Shown one piece after another: positions 43,229 through 51,350 of a stretch of DNA of 64,000 bases. The notes beneath the pieces are model-generated. The model had not been told where the DNA came from. It saw nothing but the letters and a program-made list of their open reading frames with translations, and did not search any database. The DNA is from G963662905 sp963676415. GTDB lineage: Bacteria > Bacteroidota > Bacteroidia > Bacteroidales > WRLA01. The stretch spans positions 3,844,001 to 3,908,000 of the forward strand of contig OY781097.1 of the NCBI GenBank assembly GCA_963676415.1, read 5' to 3'. Position numbers and translations under genes: made by a program. Each line of letters begins with the position of its first letter. Within the stretch, counting starts at the first letter, position 1.

Positions 43229-44611
43229 ATGTTTACCCAAGAAACCTACCAAAAAAGAAGAGCAGCGCTCAAAAATGAAATGTCCTCAGGAATTTGCCTC
43301 TTTTGTGGCAATAATGAAAGCCCGATGAATTATCCCGACAATACCTATCATTTCCGTCAGGACAGTACTTTTCTGTATTATTTCGGAATGGATTATCCCG
43401 GACTTCATGCTGCCATTGATATCGACAGCGGTGAAGAAATCCTCTTTGGCGACGATCTCACCATTGATTCCATTGTTTGGATGGGCGCGCAGCCAACATT
43501 GGCCGAACGCGCTGTAAATTATGGTATTACCGATGTTCGCCCACTGGCTAAACTCAATAAGATGTTGGAAGAAGCCCAAAACAAAGGCCGTAAAATCCAC
43601 TACCTTCCTCCCTATCGCCACGATAATAACATCCAACTCTTTAAGTGGCTCGGAATCCATCCCGATGAGTTGGCCAATCAAGTTTCCAAAGAGTTTATCA
43701 CTGCCGTGGTGGAACAACGTGCCATAAAATCAGCCGAAGAAATTACCGAAATCCACAAAGCTGTGGATATCACTGCCGAAATGCACCTCGAAGCCATGCG
43801 CATCGTCCGCCCGGGCATGACTGAAGCGCAAGTAGCAGCGCGCGTGCACGAAATCGCTTTGGCTGCCAATGGAAATATCAGCTTCCCGATTATTGCTACC
43901 ATCAACGGGCAAACCCTGCACAATCATTATCATGGCAATACCCTCAAAGAAGGCGACCTGTTCCTGCTGGATTGTGGTGCAGAAACCCCTTTGCACTATG
44001 CCGGTGATATGTCGAGCACCATTCCTGTTTCCAAAAAATTTACCGAAAGGCAGAAGGAAATTTATCATGTCGCGCTCAATGCACACGAATCGGCCATTGC
44101 AGCTTTGAAACCGGGCGTTCCCTTTAAAGAAGTTCATTTATCAGCCGCGCGCAGTATCATCAACGATATGAAAGCTCTTGGTTTTATGAAAGGCGATACC
44201 GAAGAAGCCCTGGCTGCCGGTGCTCACGCATTGTTCTTCCCTTGTGGGTTAGGGCATATGATGGGACTGGATGTTCATGATATGGAAGATTTGGGCGAGG
44301 TTTATGTAGGTTATGAAGGCAAAGCCAAAAGCACGCAATTTGGGTTGAAAAGCCTGCGCCTGGCACGTCCTTTAAAACCGGGGTTTGTCCTGACTATTGA
44401 ACCCGGCGTGTATTTTATTCCCGAACTGATCGATATGTGGAAAACTCAGGGACATAATGCTGCGTTCTATAATTTCGATAAAATAGAACAATACAAAGAT
44501 TTTGGAGGCATCCGCAATGAAGAAGATTTCGTAATTACCGATGATGGTTACGAATTGCTGGGCAAGCCTATCCCGAAGCGACCGGAGGATGTTGAGGCGA
44601 TGAAACAATAA
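43229..44611 (+). CDS. Xaa-Pro aminopeptidase (M24B)
   Basis: 460 residues from the ATG at 43229 (MFTQETYQKRRAALK); the frame opens upstream at 43169. The N-terminal creatinase-like domain is followed by the M24 pita-bread fold with metal ligands in LLDCGAETPLHYAGDMSST, GLGHMMGLDVHD, TIEPGVYF and GGIRNEEDF. It cleaves the bond before proline, the step needed to free hydroxyproline from collagen peptides. It lies in the hydroxyproline operon. Confidence 0.9.
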   Translation: MFTQETYQKRRAALKNEMSSGICLFCGNNESPMNYPDNTYHFRQDSTFLYYFGMDYPGLHAAIDIDSGEEILFGDDLTIDSIVWMGAQPTLAERAVNYGITDVRPLAKLNKMLEEAQNKGRKIHYLPPYRHDNNIQLFKWLGIHPDELANQVSKEFITAVVEQRAIKSAEEITEIHKAVDITAEMHLEAMRIVRPGMTEAQVAARVHEIALAANGNISFPIIATINGQTLHNHYHGNTLKEGDLFLLDCGAETPLHYAGDMSSTIPVSKKFTERQKEIYHVALNAHESAIAALKPGVPFKEVHLSAARSIINDMKALGFMKGDTEEALAAGAHALFFPCGLGHMMGLDVHDMEDLGEVYVGYEGKAKSTQFGLKSLRLARPLKPGFVLTIEPGVYFIPELIDMWKTQGHNAAFYNFDKIEQYKDFGGIRNEEDFVITDDGYELLGKPIPKRPEDVEAMKQ

Positions 44612-44658
44612 AAGTTAATTATCACAATCCCGTAAAATTCAATATCTTTCGCAGAAAA

Positions 44659-45630
44659 ATGCCTATGCTCATATTTAACGAACAGGATATTCATCAGGTA
44701 TTGCCACCAAAGGAGCTTATTTCATCTATGGAAAGGGCATTCCGGACTTTTCATAAAGGAGATTTTGTAATGCCCGACCGAATGCACATGGATATGGGGG
44801 AAAACAATACCCTCCTTTTGATGCCCAGTGCATCAGGCATGCATTTTTCAACCAAACTTGTGAGCGTTTTCCCGGAAAATGTTACCAAAGGCCGTCCGGC
44901 CATTTATGGTAATCTTTTTCTAAATGATGGACATAGCGGAGAACCTTTGGCCCTTATGAACGGCAGTGCTCTGACCGCATTGCGCACAGGAGCCGTTGGT
45001 GCGGTGGCAGCAAAATTTACTGCTCCCGAAAAATCCCGCTTCCTGGGCATTGTGGGTGCAGGAATCCAGGGTGTTTACCAGGCTTTTATGATTTCTGCCT
45101 GCTTTAAGCTGGAGAAAGTGTTTGTTTTTGATACGCATGAACAAAACCTGATTCGCTTCAAAGAAAACCTTCAAAGGCTCAATCCGGAAATCCGACTGGA
45201 AATGGTGCATGATGTACGCCAGCTTGTTGCAGCGAGCGATATTATTGTTACGGCCACAAGTTCCTATGAGCCCGTTTTACCTGATAATGCTGAACTTCTA
45301 CAAGGAAAGCATTTTATCGGCATTGGTTCTTTTCGAAAAGACATGCAGGAAATGCCGGCTGTACTTTTCCGCATGATCAGCAAGTATTTTATCGACACAC
45401 CGGCTGCGCGCCACGAATGCGGCGATGTGGTGATTCCCGTGAAGGAAAAATGGATATCCGGACGGAATATCTACACACTTTCAGAGCTGATTTCACAAGA
45501 AACATTTGTTGATAAGCACCAAACTACCCTGGTAAAATCTGTGGGAATGGCTTTGTTTGATCTTTTTGCTGCGAAACTGGCATATTTGAATGCCATAAAG
45601 AAGCAAATTGGTACACAAATCGAACTTTAA
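44659..45630 (+). CDS. Ornithine cyclodeaminase family, likely Delta1-pyrroline-2-carboxylate reductase
   Basis: 323 residues. The N-terminal PPKELISSMERAFR and LMPSASGMHFSTKLVSVFPEN are family substrate-side segments, and GIVGAGIQGVYQAF is the Rossmann nucleotide loop. Family members are ornithine cyclodeaminase, alanine dehydrogenase and ketimine reductases. The gene ends one base before the trans-3-hydroxyproline dehydratase start, which makes Delta1-pyrroline-2-carboxylate, so the reductase role (producing L-proline) is the best supported. The ATG three codons on is an alternative start. Confidence 0.85.
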   Translation: MPMLIFNEQDIHQVLPPKELISSMERAFRTFHKGDFVMPDRMHMDMGENNTLLLMPSASGMHFSTKLVSVFPENVTKGRPAIYGNLFLNDGHSGEPLALMNGSALTALRTGAVGAVAAKFTAPEKSRFLGIVGAGIQGVYQAFMISACFKLEKVFVFDTHEQNLIRFKENLQRLNPEIRLEMVHDVRQLVAASDIIVTATSSYEPVLPDNAELLQGKHFIGIGSFRKDMQEMPAVLFRMISKYFIDTPAARHECGDVVIPVKEKWISGRNIYTLSELISQETFVDKHQTTLVKSVGMALFDLFAAKLAYLNAIKKQIGTQIEL

Positions 45631-45631
45631 A

Positions 45632-46681
45632 ATGAAGAAAAATATATTTCAAGGCTGGAACTGGAACAAACCGGAAAACTGGCTGGAAATTCAAACAATT
45701 GACCTGCATACCGGTGGCGAGCCCTTGCGGATAATTACAGGCGGCTTGCCGGAAATCAAAGGCAATACTATTCTGGAGAAACGCAGGTTTTTCCGCGATA
45801 ATTTAGACTATATCCGCACCGGATTGATGTGGGAACCGCGCGGTCATGCTGATATGTACGGAGCAGTAGTTACTGAGCCTTGCTCAGAAGATGGCGATTT
45901 CGGGACGTTTTTCCTGCACAACGAAGGATATTCCACCATGTGCGGCCATGCTATGATTGCTTTGGTGACCCTGGTTTTGGATACCGGACTGATCCAAAAA
46001 GACAAAAATGATCCATTCATCCGCATCGACGCACCTCCGGGTCGGATTACAGCCCATGCTACCTTCAAAGAAAACGGAAAAGTAAATCAGGTATATTTCG
46101 AAAATGTGCCATCCTTTGTTCTTCTGCACGACCAAAAAGTGAAAGTCCCAGGGATTGGCACCGTGGATTTTGATGTAGCTTTTGGTGGAGCATTTTATGC
46201 CTTTACGGATGCGGAGAAACTCGGCTTAAAGATGGATGCCAGTGATTATAACCGCCTGATTGACTATGGCCGCAGGATAAAATATGCAGTGATGGGACAA
46301 TTTGAAATCAAGCATCCTTTTGAAGAAGACCTGAGTTTTTTATATGGCACGATCTTTACCGGAAAAGCATCTAATCCAATGCATCACAGCCGTAATGTCT
46401 GTATTTTTGCCGAAGGAGAAGTAGATCGCAGTCCAACCGGATCAGGAGTAAGCGCCCGCGCTGCCCTGCACCGTTTCAAAGATAATCTGGCTGTTAATGC
46501 AAGCATCCGCATAGAAAGCATTTTGGGCACTTTGATGGATGTAAAAATCAAAGAACTGACAACTTATGGGCCACATGAGGCGGTTGTGCCCGAAGTTGCC
46601 GGAAACGCCAGCATCACAGGTCAGCACCGTTTCTATTTTGATCCGGAAGATGATTTGAAAGATGGGTTTATTTTTCGGTAG
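45632..46681 (+). CDS. trans-3-hydroxy-L-proline dehydratase (proline racemase family)
   Basis: 349 residues from the ATG at 45632. The first catalytic site STMCGHAMI keeps Cys104, while the second is DRSPTGSGV with Thr269 where proline racemases and 4-hydroxyproline epimerases have Cys. The Cys/Thr pair is the diagnostic signature of trans-3-hydroxy-L-proline dehydratases, including human L3HYPDH. The product, Delta1-pyrroline-2-carboxylate, would be reduced by the enzyme encoded directly upstream. Trans-3-hydroxyproline occurs mainly in collagen. Confidence 0.9.
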   Translation: MKKNIFQGWNWNKPENWLEIQTIDLHTGGEPLRIITGGLPEIKGNTILEKRRFFRDNLDYIRTGLMWEPRGHADMYGAVVTEPCSEDGDFGTFFLHNEGYSTMCGHAMIALVTLVLDTGLIQKDKNDPFIRIDAPPGRITAHATFKENGKVNQVYFENVPSFVLLHDQKVKVPGIGTVDFDVAFGGAFYAFTDAEKLGLKMDASDYNRLIDYGRRIKYAVMGQFEIKHPFEEDLSFLYGTIFTGKASNPMHHSRNVCIFAEGEVDRSPTGSGVSARAALHRFKDNLAVNASIRIESILGTLMDVKIKELTTYGPHEAVVPEVAGNASITGQHRFYFDPEDDLKDGFIFR

Positions 46682-46736
46682 AAATTCCGAATGATTGACT
46701 GATTTTTTGTATTTTTTATTTTTAAAATAAAATATT

Positions 46737-46973
46737 ATGGACACATTGAGTCTTAAACAAGAATTAATTCACCGAATTACCAATATTAACGATTTTGATC
46801 TTCTAAATGAGCTTAAAACCATTCTTGAGCTGAAGAATAATGAAGATTACTTAGAGCTGGCACCTGAGCTGGAAAAAGAACTTTTGGAAGCAAGTGTTCT
46901 GGCGTCAAATGGCGAAACATTATCACAGGATGAGCTGGATAAAAAAGTTGATAAATGGCTAAGCGAAAAATAG
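46737..46973 (+). CDS. Antitoxin-like protein of a RelE-type locus
   Basis: 78 residues, mainly helical and acidic (LKQELIHRITNINDFDLLNELKTILEL, ELEKELLEASVLASNGETLSQDELDKKVDKW in parts). Size, charge and a 19-base overlap with a downstream RelE-superfamily ORF fit the antitoxin of a type II pair. I could not name the family precisely. It sits directly after the hydroxyproline operon on the same strand. Confidence 0.65.
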   Translation: MDTLSLKQELIHRITNINDFDLLNELKTILELKNNEDYLELAPELEKELLEASVLASNGETLSQDELDKKVDKWLSEK

Positions 46974-47253
46974 AGTGGACACATAAATCCATTTTGGAAC
47001 TGCATAGAATATTGGAATTCTTTAATGTGAGAAACAAAAATTCAGTTTATTCAACAAAAAATTTTACAAATTATTTGTCAAAGAGTTAAATATTGCATCC
47101 AAATCACTGAGCATTAGCAAGAAAACTAAATATCACAATATAAAAGGATTAATAATTGATAACTACATTATATTTTATCGGACAGAAGATACAAAGATTG
47201 TTATTTTAAAGATTTGGGATTGCCGTCAGAATACGGAAAACCTGAAGTTATAA
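46955..47253 (+). pseudogene. RelE/ParE-family toxin, frameshifted
   Basis: The ORF starts MAKRKIEWTHKSILEL, which is the usual start of a RelE/ParE toxin, but it runs into a stop after about 44 codons. In another frame the sequence continues KFYKLFVKELNIASKS and ends YIIFYRTEDTKIVILKIWDCRQN, the expected C-terminal half. The shift falls in the A-run at 47056-47061, where one A is missing. Joined, the protein would be about 99 residues. The toxin is therefore inactive unless the tract slips. Confidence 0.7.
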
Positions 47254-47301
47254 AACACTGATATTTTGGATAGCCAATAAAACCTTAACACCCACAACAC
47301 C

Positions 47302-48660
47302 ATGATTAAAAAACAATTACAAATTTTATTCGTACTGCTGGCACTGATTGCAGCATCTTGCGGTACAACGAAAAATACAGCGAAACAGGCAGATCCGCTT
47401 AAGATTACGGTAGATCAAAACCAGGATTTTGCCAAAGTACTTGAATCGCTTCCTTATGTCTCTGATGTTCAGGAAATCAAAGGAAACGATTTTTTCGAAA
47501 ATACCTATGAAATCCGTGTGGAACAGCCTTTGGACCACAAACATCCCGAAAAGGGCAGTTTCAAACAGCGCGTATTTGTATTTCATAAAGGATTTGACCG
47601 CCCTGCCCTGTTGGTTACGGAAGGATATCAGGCCGGATATGCCAAAAACCCGCGCTATATCAATGAATTAAGTCCGATGCTGGGCAGTAACGAAATTGTT
47701 GTGGAACATCGCTATTTTGCGGAATCACGCCCTGAAAATGCCGGTTGGGAATACCTGACTGTGGCCAATGCTGCCGGTGACCATCACCGCATTACTGAGA
47801 TTTTTAAAAATCTCTACAAAGGAAAATGGATCAATACAGGCATCAGCAAAGGCGGCCAAACCACTATTTACCACCGCAAACATTATCCGAATGATGTTGA
47901 TGTGAGCATTCCCTATGTTGCGCCCATCAATTTTGCTGTGGAAGATCCGCGTGAGGAAGAATTTTTGCGCCATGTCGCCTCCGAAGAATGCCGTGAGCGT
48001 ATTCTGGACTACCAGCATATGGTGCTGACAGTCAGAGAAGCAATGATGCCCGGATTCAAAAAGTACTGTGAAGAAAAGAATTTCACCTTTAACATTCCCA
48101 TGGATGCCGTTCTGGATTATTGCGTTTTGGAATATCCATTTGCATTTTTCCAATGGGGTTACGATTGCGATGAAGTGCCACAAGGCGATGTGGTTCAAAA
48201 GCTTCTGGATCATTTACTGGAAGTTAGCGCCCCGGATTATTTCGCCATAGAAGCCAAAAAGCCTACCGAACCTTTCTTCTACCAGGCCGCACACGAATTA
48301 GGATATTATGGTTATGACACAAAGCCCTTTGAAGATAAACTGAGCATCCCCGATGCAAAAGGTTATCTCCTGCAAATTTTCAGCCCTGTGGGCGATTCCG
48401 TGGAATATCTCCCTGAAAGCATGATCGAAGTGGATGAGTTTATCAAAAATCATGGCGACCGGATCCTTTATATCTACGGCGAATACGATCCCTGGTCTGC
48501 ATCTGCCGCTGTGCCCGGCGATAACACCGATCACCTGAAAATTGTGAAAAAAGGCGGTTCACACGCTACGCGCATCCAAAATTTGCCGGAAGAACAGAAA
48601 CAAAAGGTATATAAGAAATTATCCGAATGGCTCGAAATGGAGATACCTGTAAATAAATAG
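47302..48660 (+). CDS. S37 family peptidase lipoprotein (PS-10 type)
   Basis: 452 residues with a lipoprotein signal (ALIAASCGTT). The alpha/beta-hydrolase core has the nucleophile in NTGISKGGQTT, the acid in YGEYDPWSA and the base in GGSHATRI. NVDVS... VAPINFAVEDPREEEF and YFAESRP are typical of S37 (PS-10) secreted serine peptidases, which remove short peptides, often after proline, from substrates. It would act on the periplasmic or outer surface and complement the Xaa-Pro peptidase upstream. Confidence 0.82.
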   Translation: MIKKQLQILFVLLALIAASCGTTKNTAKQADPLKITVDQNQDFAKVLESLPYVSDVQEIKGNDFFENTYEIRVEQPLDHKHPEKGSFKQRVFVFHKGFDRPALLVTEGYQAGYAKNPRYINELSPMLGSNEIVVEHRYFAESRPENAGWEYLTVANAAGDHHRITEIFKNLYKGKWINTGISKGGQTTIYHRKHYPNDVDVSIPYVAPINFAVEDPREEEFLRHVASEECRERILDYQHMVLTVREAMMPGFKKYCEEKNFTFNIPMDAVLDYCVLEYPFAFFQWGYDCDEVPQGDVVQKLLDHLLEVSAPDYFAIEAKKPTEPFFYQAAHELGYYGYDTKPFEDKLSIPDAKGYLLQIFSPVGDSVEYLPESMIEVDEFIKNHGDRILYIYGEYDPWSASAAVPGDNTDHLKIVKKGGSHATRIQNLPEEQKQKVYKKLSEWLEMEIPVNK

Positions 48661-48664
48661 ACCT

Positions 48665-50305
48665 ATGAAAAATATTTTAGGAATTATTCTAACTTTTGGA
48701 TTGATCCTTAATGGATTATCTTCAAATGCCTGTACAGTAATCGTTGCAGGAAAAAAGGCAACCAAAGACGGCAGTGTTATTGTTTCGCATACGGATGCCG
48801 GCCCGGATTGCCGTGTACATTATGTGCCCGGACAAAAATTTGAAAAAGGTGCTCAGGCCCCCATTTACTGTGGCATGGTCGAAAGTGGCCGTCCGCTGGG
48901 CGATTATGGCGAAGTACTGGGGCACATACCTCAGGTACCCGAAACATATGGGTACTTCCAAAGTGCTTATCCACAAATGAATGACCATCAACTGGCTATA
49001 GGCGAAAGCACCCTTTCCCAGCGGGACGAACTCAAGCTTGATCTGGAAAACTGCGCCCAGATAATGACCATTGAGCAGGCACAGGCTTTTGCTTTGCAAC
49101 GCTGCACAAAAGCTGAAGATGCATTGGAACTCATCACATCCTTGCTCGACAAGTATGGCTTTCGCCCTTCATGCGTGGGTGAATCTGAATCGCTTGTAAT
49201 CGCCGATACCGAAGAAGCCTGGGTACTCGAAGTCTATAGCGTGGGCAATGATTGGACACCCGAAAGCGGAAAACCCGGTGCTATATGGGCTGCTCAGCGC
49301 GTTCCGGATGATCAGGTGCTCATCATTCCCAATTGGAGCATCATCAAGCAAATCAACCCAAAAGACAAAAAAAATTTCCGCGTTTCGAAAAATTATAAGG
49401 ATGTAGCTATTGAGCACGGGTGGTATGATCCTGATTCAGGCATGCCATTCATCTGGCAGGATGTCTATGCTCCTGTCCCACGCGAATGGGCTACCAGCCG
49501 TTTCTGGCTGTTTTACAGTACATTCTGCCCAGATTTGCCCAATCTGCCAAACCGCTATACTACCAATCCATTCGCAGGAGAAGATCAATATACCCAGTAT
49601 GTTGAACCTTTAAGCATCTATCCATTCTCAGCTCAGCCTAAGGAAAAGATTGATGTAAAAGATGTTATGGAATACCAACGTTCAACCTTTAGCGGAACAA
49701 TTTACGACAAAGAAAATGCGCCCGGCTGGTTCTATCCCGGAAAAGAGGGCAAATTGGTCAAAAGCCCGTTGGCAACACCTTTTCCGCGTAAGGAAATGCG
49801 CCGTTTGTTAAAAATCAACAGCCGCAGAAACGTGGCCCGTGCCCGAGGGGAATATGGTATGATAGCCCAGCTTCGCGCTTGGCTACCGGATGCCGTTGGT
49901 GGTATTTATTGGTTTTATGTTGATAACGCATTTACAAGTGCTTATGTTCCTATTTACAGCGGAAATACCGAAATCGCAGCATGCTATAAAGCTTATGATC
50001 CTGAGGAATATAATGACAATTCAATCCGCTGGTGCGTTGATTTTGTGGATAATTTGCTGTATCTGCGCTGGCAGGATGCTGTGCAAGACCTGCACGAAAT
50101 GCGCGACCCGATCGAGCAGGCATTTTTTGATGAACAGGCCGCCCTCGATGCAGAAATCCAGGAATTACTCAAAGAGGATCCAAAGCTTGCTACCGAACGA
50201 CTCAATACCCTCACCATTGAGCGTATGGAAAACATCCATAAAATGTTTAAAAATTTAAGGATCAAGCTTATTACAAAATATACCAATAATAAACAAGGCA
50301 TTTAA
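48665..50305 (+). CDS. C69 family dipeptidase
   Basis: 546 residues. A signal peptide (1-22) is followed directly by CTVIVAGKKATKDGSV, an N-terminal nucleophile Cys exposed after processing, the hallmark of C69 (PepD-like) Ntn-hydrolase dipeptidases. SHTDAGPDCR and the internal WAAQRVPDDQV are further family segments. It would hydrolyse dipeptides in the periplasm. It starts four bases after the S37 gene, so the two peptidases are cotranscribed. Confidence 0.88.
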   Translation: MKNILGIILTFGLILNGLSSNACTVIVAGKKATKDGSVIVSHTDAGPDCRVHYVPGQKFEKGAQAPIYCGMVESGRPLGDYGEVLGHIPQVPETYGYFQSAYPQMNDHQLAIGESTLSQRDELKLDLENCAQIMTIEQAQAFALQRCTKAEDALELITSLLDKYGFRPSCVGESESLVIADTEEAWVLEVYSVGNDWTPESGKPGAIWAAQRVPDDQVLIIPNWSIIKQINPKDKKNFRVSKNYKDVAIEHGWYDPDSGMPFIWQDVYAPVPREWATSRFWLFYSTFCPDLPNLPNRYTTNPFAGEDQYTQYVEPLSIYPFSAQPKEKIDVKDVMEYQRSTFSGTIYDKENAPGWFYPGKEGKLVKSPLATPFPRKEMRRLLKINSRRNVARARGEYGMIAQLRAWLPDAVGGIYWFYVDNAFTSAYVPIYSGNTEIAACYKAYDPEEYNDNSIRWCVDFVDNLLYLRWQDAVQDLHEMRDPIEQAFFDEQAALDAEIQELLKEDPKLATERLNTLTIERMENIHKMFKNLRIKLITKYTNNKQGI

Positions 50306-50340
50306 GCAATTCCACCGACTAGTAAACTGGACTATTGTCG

Positions 50341-50384
50341 AGACAGCCGTGCAACAATAGAACAACTCTGTTGCACGGCTGTCT
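50341..50384. terminator. 16-bp hairpin after the peptidase operon
   Basis: AGACAGCCGTGCAACA (50341-50356) is perfectly inverted at 50369-50384 with a 12-base loop. There is no T-run, so termination is likely Rho-assisted or the hairpin is an RNA-stability or REP-like element. Confidence 0.5.
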
Positions 50385-50411
50385 CATGTTGGTTTCAATT
50401 AAAGCTCATTT

Positions 50412-51290
50412 ATGACAAGATCGTACAAATCAGATTTCCTCCTCCTGATCACTGCTATGATCTGGGGCTTTGCTTTTGTGGCACAGCGCGCCGGAATGGA
50501 GCATATCGGACCCTTTATGTTCAATGCCATCCGTTTTGCATTGGGCAGCATAAGTTTATTGCCACTCATATGGCTTTTCCCTGAGAAAAATGAAAAAAAA
50601 TCCCGACCCGACAGTAAAACTTTATGGTTGGGAGGCCTTTTTATTGGCCTGGCGCTATTCTTTGCTGCCTCATTGCAACAAATCGGTGTTGTTTACACTA
50701 CAGCAGGAAATGCAGGGTTTATCACTGGTTTATACGTAGTTATTGTTCCTATGCTGGGCATATTTTTTGGCAAGAAAACCGGACTGGGCATTTGGATTGG
50801 TGCGCTTTTGGCTTTGGGAGGCATGTACCTGCTCAGTGTGAAAGATGGGCTGCAAATCCAAAAGGGGGATTCATATGTATTTTTCAGCGCATTTTTCTGG
50901 GCGGTGCATATGTTGTTGATTTCGCATTATGCCGGACGTGTCAATGCGATAAAGCTTGCTGCAATTCAATTTGCGGTTTGTTCTGTTTTAAGCTTTTTTC
51001 CTGCTTTTCTCAGAGAGCAAAACAGCATGAACGGAATATTCGATGCTACTGTCCCAATTTTATATGGAGGAATAATGTCTGTAGGTGTAGCTTACACTTT
51101 GCAGGTCATCGGGCAGCGCAAAGCACATCCATTTATTGCTGCCGTAATCCTCAGTACCGAATCTGTTTTTGCTTTATTGGGCGGCTGGCTACTCCTAAGT
51201 GAAACTCTTGACCTGCGTTCAGCAATTGGTTGCAGCCTGATGTTTGCAGGTATTGTTATTGCACAGATATTTACAGGTAAAGGTTATTAA
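50412..51290 (+). CDS. DMT (EamA) family transporter
   Basis: 292 residues with about ten membrane helices and two EamA repeats (MIWGFAFVAQRAGMEHIGPF, then FFSAFFWAVHMLLISHYAG). TAGNAGFITGLYVVIVPMLG and LSTESVFALLGGWLLLSE are typical of this family's helix 3/4 and 8/9 regions. It is only distantly like the DMT protein at 20867. It follows the peptidases but is separated by a hairpin; substrate unknown. Confidence 0.88.
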   Translation: MTRSYKSDFLLLITAMIWGFAFVAQRAGMEHIGPFMFNAIRFALGSISLLPLIWLFPEKNEKKSRPDSKTLWLGGLFIGLALFFAASLQQIGVVYTTAGNAGFITGLYVVIVPMLGIFFGKKTGLGIWIGALLALGGMYLLSVKDGLQIQKGDSYVFFSAFFWAVHMLLISHYAGRVNAIKLAAIQFAVCSVLSFFPAFLREQNSMNGIFDATVPILYGGIMSVGVAYTLQVIGQRKAHPFIAAVILSTESVFALLGGWLLLSETLDLRSAIGCSLMFAGIVIAQIFTGKGY

Positions 51291-51350
51291 AAATTACTGA
51301 TTAATAATATTTTATATTAATAAACTAAAGTTAAGTTTAGATGATTTTTC

